From assembly GCF_030408735.1 (NCBI RefSeq), contig NZ_CP047204.1:186001-250000 (forward strand): a stretch of 64,000 nucleotides of DNA, given 5' to 3'. The translations under genes were made by a program, and so were the position numbers. The first letter of the stretch is position 1; each line of letters begins with the position of its first letter. This document shows, one piece after another, positions 1 through 8,206 of the stretch. The notes under the pieces were generated by a model. The model was not told the DNA's origin, did no database searches, and worked only from the letters and a program-made list of their open reading frames with translations. The DNA is from Corynebacterium faecale. Lineage in GTDB: Bacteria; Actinomycetota; Actinomycetes; Mycobacteriales; Mycobacteriaceae.

Positions 1-594
1 ATCAGTGGAGTAAATGAAGCCGGCATCCACCGCGCCGGTGGCGATCTTCGTGGTCACATCGTTCACATTGGCCTCCTCGGAGCTGGTGGCTAAATCCACC
101 CCGGCGTGCTCAAGTGCGGTGGTGGCGAGGGCACCACACGGAACCTCAGGAGCGCAGATGGCAATCAGATGGTCGGTGGTATCGGCCAGCTCCCGGATCT
201 GGGCGGGATTGCCGTCGGCGGTGGCCAGCACCAACCGGTTGGTGGCGATGACCTCCACCTCGGAGCTGGTGAACTCCTCCAGTGCAAGGGCTTTGTCCAT
301 GGTGGCTCCATCGGCTGAGATGAACAGGTCTGCGGGCGCACCTTCTCCCAACTGGCGGACTAGGGCGGCAGAACCGGCGAAGTTGAACACGATCTCCGCG
401 TCGGGGTGGTCCTCCGCAAAGGTTTCGGCGAGGTGTTCTCCCACGGTGCCCAGCGAGGCCGCTGCGAAGACATGGGCGGTGCCGGAATCACGGTCCGAAC
501 CAGAGCCAGAGTCGGATGATAGGCATCCTGCCAGCAGGAATACTGCGACCAACAAGACAGGAATGCTGAGGATGAACCTGAACCCTTGCTTCAT
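1..594 (-). CDS. modA: Molybdate-binding lipoprotein ModA (C-terminus off the window)
   Basis: Extracellular solute-binding protein of a molybdate ABC importer. Reading the minus strand from an ATG at 594 gives an open frame of 198 codons that runs off the left edge, so the C-terminus is missing. The N-terminus is a lipoprotein signal: Lys, a hydrophobic stretch, then a lipobox LAGC at about residues 19-22. The body matches the ModA family (AASL near the N-terminus, then VFNFAGSSALVRQ and ADLFISAD, the oxyanion-binding signatures). A Shine-Dalgarno AGGAAAGG lies about 8 nt upstream. It is divergent from moaD and probably continues leftwards into a permease gene (modB), which is not visible. 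modC lies on the same strand beyond moaD, so the transporter genes are split by an opposing gene. Confidence 0.9.
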   Translation of the reverse strand, partial: MKQGFRFILSIPVLLVAVFLLAGCLSSDSGSGSDRDSGTAHVFAAASLGTVGEHLAETFAEDHPDAEIVFNFAGSAALVRQLGEGAPADLFISADGATMDKALALEEFTSSEVEVIATNRLVLATADGNPAQIRELADTTDHLIAICAPEVPCGALATTALEHAGVDLATSSEEANVNDVTTKIATGAVDAGFIYSTD

Positions 595-664
595 GGAGTC
601 GCCTTTCCTACGATTGGGGCAGTATTAAATTGAGCGTAATTGAGAAAGCGTGTGAATACCGGCC

Positions 665-922
665 ATGGACATTCATTATTTCGCGGCTGCCCGCGCGGCC
701 CGTGGGGTTGACCGGGAGACCATCGCAGGGCAGGATGCGACCCTTCGTGATCTCCTGATCCGCCTGGGCGAGGAGAACACCGACACCACCGCCGCAGGTA
801 TGACCTTGGCGCAGGTCTTTGACCGCTGCACCTTCCTCATCGATGGCCGTTCCGCCCAGCCCGACGCCTCCCTGGCCGGTGTCTCCCGCGTGGATGTACT
901 GCCGCCCTTCGCCGGTGGTTAA
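665..922 (+). CDS. moaD: MoaD-like molybdopterin synthase small subunit (ThiS/MoaD fold)
   Basis: An 85-residue ubiquitin-fold sulfur carrier. In the MoaD family the C-terminal Gly-Gly is adenylated and thiocarboxylated, and MoaE then uses it to insert the dithiolene sulfurs of molybdopterin. The sequence ends in PPFAGG, exactly the required tail, and contains the family patterns IHYFAAAR at the start and DVLPPF near the end. It sits between modA and modC, which supports a molybdenum-cofactor role over a thiamine one. Its stop codon overlaps the stop codon of the convergent modC (919-922), so the two genes cannot have a terminator between them. Confidence 0.85.
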   Translation: MDIHYFAAARAARGVDRETIAGQDATLRDLLIRLGEENTDTTAAGMTLAQVFDRCTFLIDGRSAQPDASLAGVSRVDVLPPFAGG

Positions 923-1839
923 ACCGGAAAAGTGAAGATCCTGCGTGGTTCCAGACGGACTGTGTCGCCTACCGCGAACGGCCCCTCGGACACCCCGGCG
1001 CCCATGGCCGTGCGGATCAACCAACCCGGTCCCAGGTAAGTCACCTGTTCCACCGCCACCCCGTCGCCTGCAGCCACGACGGTGACCTCCTCCGGCCTGC
1101 TGGCCGTGACTTGGGTGCCGTGTTTATCCACATTCAACCTCGTCCTCGCCAGAAACTCCGCCACAAACAAACTCGCCGGGGAGTCAATCAACTCCTCTGG
1201 GCGCCCCGCCTGAGCAACCCGCCCGTCCTGCAGAATGACCATCTGATCGGCTAAGGCGAAGGCCTCGTCCTTGGAATGGGTGACATAGACAAACGTCAAC
1301 CCGAGATCCCGCTGAATCTGCCGGAGATCATCAAGGATGTCTCGGGCGAGTTGTTCATCCAGATGCGCCATGGGTTCATCAAAGAGATACACCTGCACCT
1401 GCCTGATCAGGGCCCTGGCGATACCCACCCGCTGTTTCTGCCCACCGGATAGTTGCGAGATCCTCCGCCCGGCCAGGTGATCAATGCGCAGCATGGAAAG
1501 AACCTCCCTGACCCGTCCTGCCACCTCAGCCCCGGAACAACGGGAGCCACGCAGCCGCAGCGGGAAAGCGACATTATCCGCCACGGTGAGATGCGGGTAG
1601 AGGGGAGCATCCTGAAAACACAGGGCGGTCGACCCTAATTCCACCGGTTGCCCATCGATGCTCACCTCACCGGAATCCGGTGCGTCCAGACCTGCGAGCA
1701 ACCGCAGCAGGGTGGTTTTGCCGCTCCCCGAAGGGCCCACGATCGTGGTGATGGAACCGGATGGAACCTCCAAGGTCACCTCATCCAGGGCGGTGACCCC
1801 GTCGAACACCCTGCTTACGCCCTGTACCTGCAGTGCCAC
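919..1839 (-). CDS. modC: Molybdate ABC transporter ATP-binding protein ModC-like
   Basis: ATPase subunit of an importer, 306 residues. Visible motifs are Walker A GPSGSGKT (35-42), signature LSGGQ (130-134) and Walker B YLFDEP (151-156), followed by a C-terminal TOBE-like domain from about residue 230. The assignment to molybdate rests on neighbouring modA and moaD; the ATPase alone could belong to a sulfate, spermidine or sugar system. The start is a GTG at 1839, five bases after the stop of the upstream membrane protein. Aminotransferase, membrane protein and modC therefore form one tightly packed minus-strand unit. The gene is convergent with moaD, with a 4-bp overlap. Confidence 0.8.
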   Translation of the reverse strand: MALQVQGVSRVFDGVTALDEVTLEVPSGSITTIVGPSGSGKTTLLRLLAGLDAPDSGEVSIDGQPVELGSTALCFQDAPLYPHLTVADNVAFPLRLRGSRCSGAEVAGRVREVLSMLRIDHLAGRRISQLSGGQKQRVGIARALIRQVQVYLFDEPMAHLDEQLARDILDDLRQIQRDLGLTFVYVTHSKDEAFALADQMVILQDGRVAQAGRPEELIDSPASLFVAEFLARTRLNVDKHGTQVTASRPEEVTVVAAGDGVAVEQVTYLGPGWLIRTAMGAGVSEGPFAVGDTVRLEPRRIFTFPV

Positions 1840-1844
1840 GTGGA

Positions 1845-2264
1845 TTAGCGCCTACGTCCGCCGAGCAACCCGGTGAGCGGGCCGAGCACCCAGTTCACCA
1901 CCGCCAGCACCAGGGCACCCCACACCGCGGACCAGAAGTCTGTGATGTGAAGACCCAGGCCCACCATGTTGGATATCCACTCCGCGAGGAGGAAGATACC
2001 GGCGTTGATGACCAGGACAAATAACCCGAGGGTGAGGATGGTCAGGGGAAGGCCGATGAGCTTGAGCACTGGTCTCACCGTGGCGTTGAGCAACACGATG
2101 ATGGCGGCCACGCCCAGGAACACCAGGACATTGTCATATTCACCGTTGGCGTAGAGCGGTTCCGGGGGCGTGGTGATGGAGATGCCAGCGATGAGCTGGA
2201 TAACCACCCATAATGCTGCCGCCGTGGCTACGGTGCGAACGAGGAAACCCCATAAACTACCCAT
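1845..2264 (-). CDS. Small membrane protein, phage-holin-4 / YvlD-like family
   Basis: A 139-residue integral membrane protein with four hydrophobic segments. Its pattern of a VRPVLKLIGLPLT loop followed by a long hydrophobic helix is typical of the phage holin family 4 / YvlD-type proteins found as single chromosomal genes in many bacteria. The C-terminus is Gly/Arg rich (GGRRR). The chosen ATG at 2264 overlaps the end of the aminotransferase gene by 8 bp (ATGGGTAG), indicating translational coupling. The frame stays open further upstream but only inside the aminotransferase gene. No phage genes are nearby, so a lysis role is unlikely. The real function is unknown. Confidence 0.8.
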   Translation of the reverse strand: MGSLWGFLVRTVATAAALWVVIQLIAGISITTPPEPLYANGEYDNVLVFLGVAAIIVLLNATVRPVLKLIGLPLTILTLGLFVLVINAGIFLLAEWISNMVGLGLHITDFWSAVWGALVLAVVNWVLGPLTGLLGGRRR

Positions 2265-3285
2265 TGTGAACAGCCTCCCAGGCGTGGATAAGCCGGTTGT
2301 TTTCCTCGCGCGTGGTGACTGTGATCCGGGCACCCTCCGGGAAGGCGCGGATGACCACCCCGTGCTCGGCGAGCCTGCCGGCCAGGTCTGATGCCTGCTC
2401 ACCGGGTAGCCACACAAAGTTCGCCTGGCTGGGGGCAGCGCCCACTGCGGTAGCCACGCGATCACGTTCGGCGACCACTTCCTCGGCGCGTTCCATGAGC
2501 TCATCGGCGGCATTGAGGGACGCGATGGCGGCCGCCTGTGCGACGGAGCTGACCGCGAAGGGGATGGCCACCTTGTTCATCGCAGCAATGATCTCCGGGT
2601 CGCCGAAGGCATAACCGATGCGCACCCCTGCCAGACCATAAGCCTTGGAGAAGGTACGCAGACCCACCACATTGGGGTAGCGGCGCACAGCTTCGGTGGC
2701 CACGGGGGAGTCCTCGGAGCGGTTGAACTCGAAATAAGCCTCATCCAGACCCACCACCACATGGGATGGCACCCGCTCCATGAAGGCCTCGAACTCCGCC
2801 TCGGTGAAGGTGGTGCCCGAAGGGTTGTTGGGATTGCAGAGGAAAATCAGGCGGGTGCGGTCAGTGATGGCCGCGATCATGCCGTCCAAATCGTGCCCCT
2901 GGGTCTCCGGGAGCAACGGGATCGGAACGGCCACCGCGCCAGCGACGCGGGCGAAGATGGGATAACCCTCAAAGCTGCGCCACGGGAAGATCACCTCATC
3001 GCCCTGCAGGCAGGTGGTCTGCACCAGCTGTTGGCACAGGGCGGAGGAACCACAGCCCACCGTCACCTGCTCCGGATCAAGTTCCAGATGCTCAGCCAAC
3101 ACACCCCGAAGCTCCACCGCTGCGATGTCCGGATAACGGTTGGCACCCCCTGCCGCTTCGGTGATGGCGGAGATTGCTGCAGGCAGCGGGGTGAAAGCAA
3201 CCTCATTGGAGGACAACTTGGTGGCGTTGTCGATGTCTTTTCCGGGAACGTAGGTGGGGATATCGGAGAGATCGGCTCTAATCAT
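2257..3285 (-). CDS. pat: Aromatic amino acid aminotransferase (HisC/Pat type)
   Basis: PLP-dependent fold-type I aminotransferase of 342 residues, in the histidinol-phosphate/aromatic aminotransferase subfamily. In corynebacteria the enzyme at this locus transaminates aromatic 2-oxo acids or prephenate. Visible residues are NPNNPSG (151-157), DEAYFEF (from 181) and the PLP lysine in TFSKAYGLAG (K214). The ATG at 3285 (MIRADL) was chosen over one 30 bp upstream because it follows a GGTTGGA stretch and matches the usual N-terminus of the family as I remember it. It heads the minus-strand unit with the small membrane protein and modC. It lies about 2.8 kb from tyrA, the other aromatic gene here. 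Confidence 0.88.
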   Translation of the reverse strand: MIRADLSDIPTYVPGKDIDNATKLSSNEVAFTPLPAAISAITEAAGGANRYPDIAAVELRGVLAEHLELDPEQVTVGCGSSALCQQLVQTTCLQGDEVIFPWRSFEGYPIFARVAGAVAVPIPLLPETQGHDLDGMIAAITDRTRLIFLCNPNNPSGTTFTEAEFEAFMERVPSHVVVGLDEAYFEFNRSEDSPVATEAVRRYPNVVGLRTFSKAYGLAGVRIGYAFGDPEIIAAMNKVAIPFAVSSVAQAAAIASLNAADELMERAEEVVAERDRVATAVGAAPSQANFVWLPGEQASDLAGRLAEHGVVIRAFPEGARITVTTREENNRLIHAWEAVHNG

Positions 3286-3411
3286 GTTTCCAACCCTACT
3301 AGCGGGGGTGGGCAACCATCTGAAACCGCCGTTGACCCCGTAATTTGTCTAAATCTGAGAACGCGCGGTACTGTACTAGACGGTTATACCGATGCTATCG
3401 GCCATGACCAT

Positions 3412-3500
3412 GGAGGCGTGCCAGAGCGGCCGAATGGGGCTCACTGCTAATGAGTTGTCCTTTTAACGGAGGACCGGAGGTTCAAATCCTCTCGTCTCCG
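3412..3500 (+). tRNA. tRNA-Ser (anticodon GCU)
   Basis: The 7-bp acceptor stem GGAGGCG/CGTCTCC closes with a G discriminator. The anticodon loop reads CTGCTAA (GCU), the variable arm is long as in class II tRNAs, and the T arm contains GGTTCAAATCC. The 3' CCA is not encoded. tRNA-Arg follows 30 bp downstream. Confidence 0.95.
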
Positions 3501-3530
3501 CTCTCTGATCCTTAACGGGATCAGAGGCAT

Positions 3531-3603
3531 GCGCCCGTAGCTCAACGGATAGAGCATCTGACTACGGATCAGAAGGTTGGGGGTTCGAATCCCTCCGGGC
3601 GCA
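3531..3603 (+). tRNA. tRNA-Arg (anticodon ACG), copy 1
   Basis: A 73-nt cloverleaf with acceptor GCGCCCG/CGGGCGC, D-arm AGCTCAACGGATAGAGC, anticodon loop CTACGGA (ACG; A34 is the substrate of TadA, encoded at 7592-8071) and T-arm GGTTCGAATCC. It is identical to the copy at 5737-5809. It is followed by a rho-independent terminator and a palindromic repeat, and the same arrangement follows copy 2. Confidence 0.96.
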
Positions 3604-3613
3604 CGATAGAAAG

Positions 3614-3644
3614 AAATCCCAGCCAAGCGGCTGGGATTTTTTTT
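3614..3644 (+). terminator. Rho-independent terminator of tRNA-Arg copy 1
   Basis: AAATCCCAGCC, a 4-nt loop, GGCTGGGATT, then a run of eight T. It lies 11 bp after the tRNA. Confidence 0.9.
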
Positions 3645-3661
3645 GCTTGTCGACGAAAAGC

Positions 3662-3728
3662 GTGCACAACGTCACAAGCTTTCCCCGAAAAGGGGGCCAT
3701 TTTCCCAACATCGTGTGACGTTATGCAC
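3662..3728 (+). repeat. 67-bp palindromic repeat, copy 1
   Basis: Starts GTGCACAACGTCACAAG and ends CGTGTGACGTTATGCAC. The two ends are inverted complements at 15 of 17 positions, around a CCCCGAAAAGGGG inner hairpin. A second copy of the same length lies at 5875-5941. The placement after a tRNA terminator and the hairpin symmetry suggest a REP/MITE-type interspersed element; this is inference. Confidence 0.75.
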
Positions 3729-4002
3729 GGTGCAGGCGCGTGCCTGCTGCGGGAGGCTGGAGGGGTTGGGGGCGTCGTCAAGCAAATAGCATAATTCACG
3801 TGCTGGGGGTGACTTGGGGGTGGGCAGAAAGGCCACAGTCTGGTAGCAGGTCTCTGCAATATTGCAGGTGGTTCAAGGTGCCTCGTCCGCCACGCGGTGT
3901 GGTCATACCTTATTGGTGACTCCATTTTGTACCCTTTTCTGTGAATGGCGTTACTATTCCCAGGTTAATTAGAGAGCAATAGGGAAAAGGAGGGATGTCA
4001 CC

Positions 4003-5586
4003 ATGAGTGCATCTGAAGTGAAAGAAGACTCCGCTGGGGAAACCGGAGATGTAATGAAGGTGGGGAATCGCAAGGAGTGGCACCGCCAGGCGCGAGGTCT
4101 GATCACCGGTGTGGTGCTCGCCCTGCTGGTGTATCTCTTCTTCCCCGCGAACGCCGTGGAGGTGGTTGCCGAGTCCGCAGGTTTCGACCCGGACGCGGAA
4201 TACTCCCGTGACGCCATGCGCATCACCGCCGCCACCACCGTCCTCATGGCCGCCTGGTGGATGACCGAGGCCATCCCGCTGCCGGCCACCGCCCTAATCC
4301 CTCTGATCGCGTTCCCGCTGTTCCAGGTGACATCGTTCGCCTCTGCGGCGGCACCTTATGCCAACCCCACCATCTTCCTGTTCCTCGGCGGATTCCTGCT
4401 GGCATTGGGTCTGCAGAAGTGGGACCTGCACCGCCGCATGGCGCTCGCCGTGGTGTTGGCTGTGGGCACCAAGCCCAAGCAGCTGGTTCTGGGTTTCATG
4501 GTGGCCACCGGATTCCTCTCCATGTGGGTCTCCAACACCGCCACCGCCGTGGTCATGCTTCCGATCGGCATGTCTGTGCTGGTGCTCACCGCTGAGACCG
4601 TCGGCGGAATGAAGAACCAGAAGAAGTTTGCCACCGGTCTCATGCTGGCCATCGCCTACGCGGCCTCCATCGGTTCCCTGGGCACCCTGATCGGTACCCC
4701 GCCGAATGCTCTGTTGGCTGCCTACATGTCGGAATCCCACGACATCACCATCGGTTTCGGCCAGTGGATGATGGTGGGTGTACCGATCGCCGTCATCTTT
4801 ACCGTTCTGGCGTGGCTGGTTCTGACCACCGTGTTCAAGCCGGAGATCGATGAGATCCCGGGGGGTAAGGAACTGATCCGCGAGGAGATCAAGAAGCTGG
4901 GACCGTGGACCCGCCCGCAGATCGCCGTCGGCCTGGTCTTCCTGGCCGCAGCTATCTCCTGGGTGTTTGTGCCACTGGCTCTGGACTGGACCGGTTCCGA
5001 ACTGGCCATCCACGACGCCATGGTGGGCATCATCGCCGGTGTCATCCTGTTCACCGTGCCGGCGAACTTCAAGACCGGTGAGCGACTGCTCGACTGGAAG
5101 ACCGCCAATGAAACCCCCTGGGACGTACTGATTCTCTTCGGCGGCGGGTTGTCGCTGTCTGCCATGTTCACCCAGACCGGTCTGTCCCTGTGGATCGGTG
5201 AGCTGGCGAAGGGCCTGGGCGCCCTGCCCATCATCCTGCTGATCTTCTCCGTGGCCGCGCTGGTGCTGTTCCTCACCGAATTCACCTCCAACACCGCCAC
5301 CGCCGCGACCTTCCTCCCGATCATGGGTGGTGTTGCAGTCGGCATCGGTCTCACCGCCGGCGGCGAGCAGAACATCCTGCTGCTCACCATTCCGGTTGCA
5401 CTCTCCGCGACCTGTGCCTTCATGCTTCCCGTCGCGACCCCACCGAACGCCATCGCCTTCGGTTCCGGCTATGTCAAGATCGGCGAGATGGTCAAGGGTG
5501 GTATCTGGCTCAACATCATCGCCGTCATCCTCATCACCATCTTCACCTACCTGGTGGCGATCCCGGTCTTCGGCATCGTGCTTTAA
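4003..5586 (+). CDS. dccT: DASS-family dicarboxylate:sodium symporter (DccT/DivS-like)
   Basis: A 527-residue integral membrane protein of the divalent anion:sodium symporter family. Such proteins import succinate, fumarate and malate in corynebacteria. It has about a dozen hydrophobic segments. The two family SNT motifs are present: SNTATAVVMLP in the N-terminal half (about residue 170) and SNTATAATFLP in the C-terminal half (about 430). Each is followed by a Thr-Pro-Pro-Asn hairpin (GTPPNALL, ATPPNAIAF). The ATG at 4003 is preceded by a strong AAAAGGAGG. It stands alone between the duplicated tRNA-Arg loci. The exact substrate is not shown by sequence; the gene symbol rests on resemblance to the C. 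glutamicum gene in a similar neighbourhood. Confidence 0.88.
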   Translation: MSASEVKEDSAGETGDVMKVGNRKEWHRQARGLITGVVLALLVYLFFPANAVEVVAESAGFDPDAEYSRDAMRITAATTVLMAAWWMTEAIPLPATALIPLIAFPLFQVTSFASAAAPYANPTIFLFLGGFLLALGLQKWDLHRRMALAVVLAVGTKPKQLVLGFMVATGFLSMWVSNTATAVVMLPIGMSVLVLTAETVGGMKNQKKFATGLMLAIAYAASIGSLGTLIGTPPNALLAAYMSESHDITIGFGQWMMVGVPIAVIFTVLAWLVLTTVFKPEIDEIPGGKELIREEIKKLGPWTRPQIAVGLVFLAAAISWVFVPLALDWTGSELAIHDAMVGIIAGVILFTVPANFKTGERLLDWKTANETPWDVLILFGGGLSLSAMFTQTGLSLWIGELAKGLGALPIILLIFSVAALVLFLTEFTSNTATAATFLPIMGGVAVGIGLTAGGEQNILLLTIPVALSATCAFMLPVATPPNAIAFGSGYVKIGEMVKGGIWLNIIAVILITIFTYLVAIPVFGIVL

Positions 5587-5614
5587 CATTCACTGAAATC
5601 CTGGTGAACTAATC

Positions 5615-5650
5615 GCCCGCCCCCGGTTCCTGCCGCGGGGCGGGCTTTCT
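5615..5650 (+). terminator. Terminator of the dicarboxylate transporter gene
   Basis: GC-rich inverted repeat GCCCGCCCC / GGGGCGGGC followed by TTTCTCCTTT, 28 bp after the stop codon. Confidence 0.8.
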
Positions 5651-5736
5651 CCTTTGACCTGCGGATTTGTGAGAAAATCGAACCGGGTGTAATGTAATCA
5701 GTCGTTGCAGAGAGCGCGTGAGCGATAATCTGCACT

Positions 5737-5809
5737 GCGCCCGTAGCTCAACGGATAGAGCATCTGACTACGGATCAGAAGGTTGGGGGTTCGAATCCCT
5801 CCGGGCGCA
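5737..5809 (+). tRNA. tRNA-Arg (anticodon ACG), copy 2
   Basis: Identical over all 73 nt to the copy at 3531-3603. The downstream terminator and palindromic repeat are also duplicated with minor differences, so about 200 bp were copied as a unit. Confidence 0.96.
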
Positions 5810-5819
5810 CAATATAGAG

Positions 5820-5848
5820 AAATCCCAGCCGGTTGGCTGGGATTTTTT
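5820..5848 (+). terminator. Rho-independent terminator of tRNA-Arg copy 2
   Basis: AAATCCCAGCC, loop GGTT, GGCTGGGATTTTTT. Same stem as at 3614-3644 with a different loop. Confidence 0.9.
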
Positions 5849-5874
5849 GCTTGTCGACGAAAACCCCAAAACCC

Positions 5875-5941
5875 GTGCACAATGTCACAAGATTTCCCCG
5901 AAAAGGGGCCGTTTTCCATGAAATCTTGTGACGTTATGCAC
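5875..5941 (+). repeat. 67-bp palindromic repeat, copy 2
   Basis: The ends GTGCACAATGTCACAAG and CTTGTGACGTTATGCAC extend to 22-bp arms matching at 20 positions, with CCCCGAAAAGGGG in the middle. This copy is more symmetric than the one at 3662-3728. Base changes on one arm are often matched on the other (ATTTC / GAAAT), as expected if the hairpin is maintained. Confidence 0.78.
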
Positions 5942-6044
5942 GCGTGAGAGTAAAACCTGGAGATCTCCAACTTTTGCGCTCCCTTTTGTTCCCCTCTGCT
6001 CCCCAGCGGATGAGGGGTGGTCGTCGAGAAGCGCTTTTTAAGCT

Positions 6045-7067
6045 TTAGAACACCTCGATGCGTGCGCCGAGGGTCTCGGCGTGGATCAGCTGTTTGTCCC
6101 AGTTGGGTTGGCCGGGGTGCATGCGCAGCACGGGGCGGGAGGAGGTGAGCATCGGGCTGACGGAGTCCGTGGAACGGCCATGCCCGGTGCGGGCCTCGTA
6201 GCGCAGACGGGAACGGTAACCGTTATCGGCCAGCTGCTCCACGCTCGGTGGAGTGCCGGCGAGGTGATCGCGGGTCTCCTGCAGGATGGCCAGTGCCTCG
6301 TCGAGCGACTTGAGCAGGGCATCAGCGTTGCTTTCGCACATGGCGCGGACCAGCGCGGGGTCGGTGCCGGCAACCCGGGTGCCATCGCGGAAGCTGCCGG
6401 CCGCAAGGGAAAGGGAGAGGGCGCCACCGTTGTCACCGACGATGGCGAGGGTTTCTGCGAGGAGATGTGGCAGGTGGGAGACCCGGGCGGCGGCGGCATC
6501 GTGGGGGCCCACGCGGGAGGGCACCACCTCGGCGCCGACTGCGGCGGCCATCTGGCAGACGTCCTTCCAGATGCCGGTCCACCGGGAGGACACCTTCGGG
6601 GCGTCCATGAGGTGGTCGAAGGTGATCACCCATACGGCGCGGTCGAACAGGCCCGTCATGGAGGCGCCCCACCCGGAATTCGCGGTGCCGGCCATGGGGT
6701 GGCTGCCCACGTAGCGATCGTCCATGCCGCGGGCTTTCACAGCTTCGTAGACGGCGGTCTTCACGCTGACCACATCGGTGAAGCCACAGGAGGGGGCGTG
6801 GGTGTTGATGTCATCGAGGAGTTCACCCACCGCGGTCATGGGGACGGCGAGGACGATGAGTGCATCCTCCGTGGCTGCGCGCTCGAGGGTGGGGATGAGA
6901 TCAGCGGAGACATCAAAGCCCTCGTCAACGGCGGATCGGGCGCCGGAGCGGGAGCGATTATAACCGAAAACAGGGTGGCCGACGGCATGGAGGTCACGCA
7001 GCAGGGATCCTCCGATGAGGCCGAGGCCAAGGATACAGACCGGGCGGGAGATGTCTTTGGTAGTCAC
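6045..7067 (-). CDS. tyrA: Prephenate/arogenate dehydrogenase TyrA
   Basis: NAD(P)-dependent oxidative decarboxylation step of tyrosine synthesis, 340 residues. The N-terminus carries a Rossmann motif GLGLIGG (14-20), and GSHPMAG, the conserved His region of TyrA, is clear, followed by the helical dimerisation domain. There is no ACT or chorismate mutase domain. The GTG at 7067 was chosen because it places the start just before the beta strand of the Rossmann fold. An in-frame ATG at 7085 is possible; neither start has a convincing Shine-Dalgarno. It is divergent from the tadA-associated gene with only 19-37 bp between them. Whether prephenate or arogenate is used cannot be read from the sequence. 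Confidence 0.9.
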   Translation of the reverse strand: MTTKDISRPVCILGLGLIGGSLLRDLHAVGHPVFGYNRSRSGARSAVDEGFDVSADLIPTLERAATEDALIVLAVPMTAVGELLDDINTHAPSCGFTDVVSVKTAVYEAVKARGMDDRYVGSHPMAGTANSGWGASMTGLFDRAVWVITFDHLMDAPKVSSRWTGIWKDVCQMAAAVGAEVVPSRVGPHDAAAARVSHLPHLLAETLAIVGDNGGALSLSLAAGSFRDGTRVAGTDPALVRAMCESNADALLKSLDEALAILQETRDHLAGTPPSVEQLADNGYRSRLRYEARTGHGRSTDSVSPMLTSSRPVLRMHPGQPNWDKQLIHAETLGARIEVF

Positions 7068-7104
7068 CTGACAAGTGTGGCACATTACCACTACGGTTAG
7101 CTCT

Positions 7105-7590
7105 ATGGATGACAGTTTTAGCTTTGCGGTCACAGCCACACTGGCGGATGGACGCTGGCATGTGCGTGAATTTGACGATAATTTCACCAGAATTTCCACT
7201 TCTGTCAAGGCAGTGCGGGCGCTGCGCAGTGAAGGTCCGGCGTTTGCACTCCTCAGCGTCGAAGATGAGTACTTTGTGATTGTCCGCCCGACTCCCGGCA
7301 ACACCTATATATTCCTCTCTGATGCCACGATGGCGGTGGATGATGATTTCGCCGCTTCCGCGATGGATGAGCTTGATGCGGATATCCCGGATCTGAACCC
7401 CGATGAGCTGGATGATGTTGATCCCTGGCCTGAGGGTGATTTTAATATTCTCGCGGATCTGGGCCTGGCCGAGGAGGTGGTGTCCGTGATCTGTGATGAC
7501 ATGGATCTGGCGCCCTCCGAGCAGCTTCTGCGCATCGCTGAGGAACTCGGTTTTGGCACCGAGCTCGCCCGCGCCACGGGCATGGACTGA
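7105..7590 (+). CDS. tRNA adenosine deaminase-associated protein
   Basis: A 161-residue acidic protein of the actinobacterial family named for its constant position beside tadA. It has a mixed alpha/beta N-terminal half (FAVTATL, YFVIVRP) and a very acidic centre around residues 80-115. It ends with a helical segment (LAPSEQLLRIAEELGFG). No catalytic motif is visible. The ATG at 7105 was preferred to an upstream in-frame start at 7075, which would overlap the tyrA start region. tadA follows after a single base, so the two are surely co-transcribed. A partnership with TadA is inferred from this linkage only. Confidence 0.82.
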   Translation: MDDSFSFAVTATLADGRWHVREFDDNFTRISTSVKAVRALRSEGPAFALLSVEDEYFVIVRPTPGNTYIFLSDATMAVDDDFAASAMDELDADIPDLNPDELDDVDPWPEGDFNILADLGLAEEVVSVICDDMDLAPSEQLLRIAEELGFGTELARATGMD

Positions 7591-7591
7591 T

Positions 7592-8071
7592 ATGGGCGTA
7601 CTACCCACCCCGCTGCGGGTGCGCGAAGACGAACGCCGGGTGCGTCACGCCATCGAGGTGGCAAGGCAGACCCCGCTTGACGACGTTCCAGTGGGCGCCG
7701 TCATCTATTCCCCCGACGGCCAGATCCTGGCCACCGCCACCAACCGCCGTGAGACGGACGCTGATCCGACAGCCCACGCGGAGATCATCGCCCTGCGGCA
7801 GGCCGCCCGCCGGTACTCGGACGGATGGCGATTAACTGACTGCACCCTGGTGGTCACCCTGGAACCGTGCACCATGTGCGCCGGCGCGCTGGTGGGCGCC
7901 CGGGTGGGCAGGCTGGTGTTCGGTGCGTTTGAGCCCCGCACCGGCGCGTGCGGCTCAGTATTCGATGTGGTGCGGGACCCGGCCGTGCTGCACCGCGTGG
8001 AGGTGACCGGCGGGGTCCTCGAGCAGGAGACCGCTGCGCTGATGACGGGCTTTTTCGAACAACAACGCTGA
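7592..8071 (+). CDS. tadA: tRNA-specific adenosine deaminase TadA
   Basis: Zinc deaminase converting A34 to inosine in tRNA-Arg(ACG), 159 residues. The catalytic signature is complete: HAE at 62-64 and PCTMC with Cys93 and Cys96. The start at 7592 lies one base after the stop of the associated protein. Both substrate tRNA-Arg(ACG) genes are in this window, about 2-4 kb away. The frame is open further upstream, but only as overlap with the preceding gene. Confidence 0.95.
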   Translation: MGVLPTPLRVREDERRVRHAIEVARQTPLDDVPVGAVIYSPDGQILATATNRRETDADPTAHAEIIALRQAARRYSDGWRLTDCTLVVTLEPCTMCAGALVGARVGRLVFGAFEPRTGACGSVFDVVRDPAVLHRVEVTGGVLEQETAALMTGFFEQQR

Positions 8072-8206
8072 GGCTCCGGGGGAGTTTTATCACAGCCTGA
8101 TGAAAATTCAATAACGGTCAGTTCCCTGGGCGACACTCGGTCGGGGGCACGCCTATTGTGGGGCGGTATAGCAACTGAAACGAACTTATTTTAGGAGTTG
8201 AACATC

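Noticed and set aside
1845-2264. Prophage remnant, suggested by the holin-like protein
   Set aside because: Lone gene in an operon of core metabolic genes; no endolysin, integrase or att repeats nearby.
3569-3925. Minus-strand 118-codon frame over tRNA-Arg copy 1
   Set aside because: Its C-terminal part is the antisense of the tRNA (the well-known RPEGFEPPTF-type artefact). No ribosome-binding site and no coding character.
4294-5589. Minus-strand frame of 431 codons opposite the dicarboxylate transporter
   Set aside because: Antisense shadow of a GC-rich membrane protein gene; peptide is almost all Asp, Gly, His and Gln.
5698-5970. Minus-strand 90-codon frame over tRNA-Arg copy 2
   Set aside because: Same artefact: contains the antisense-tRNA peptide IRTPNLLIRSQ; it crosses a tRNA, a terminator and a palindrome.
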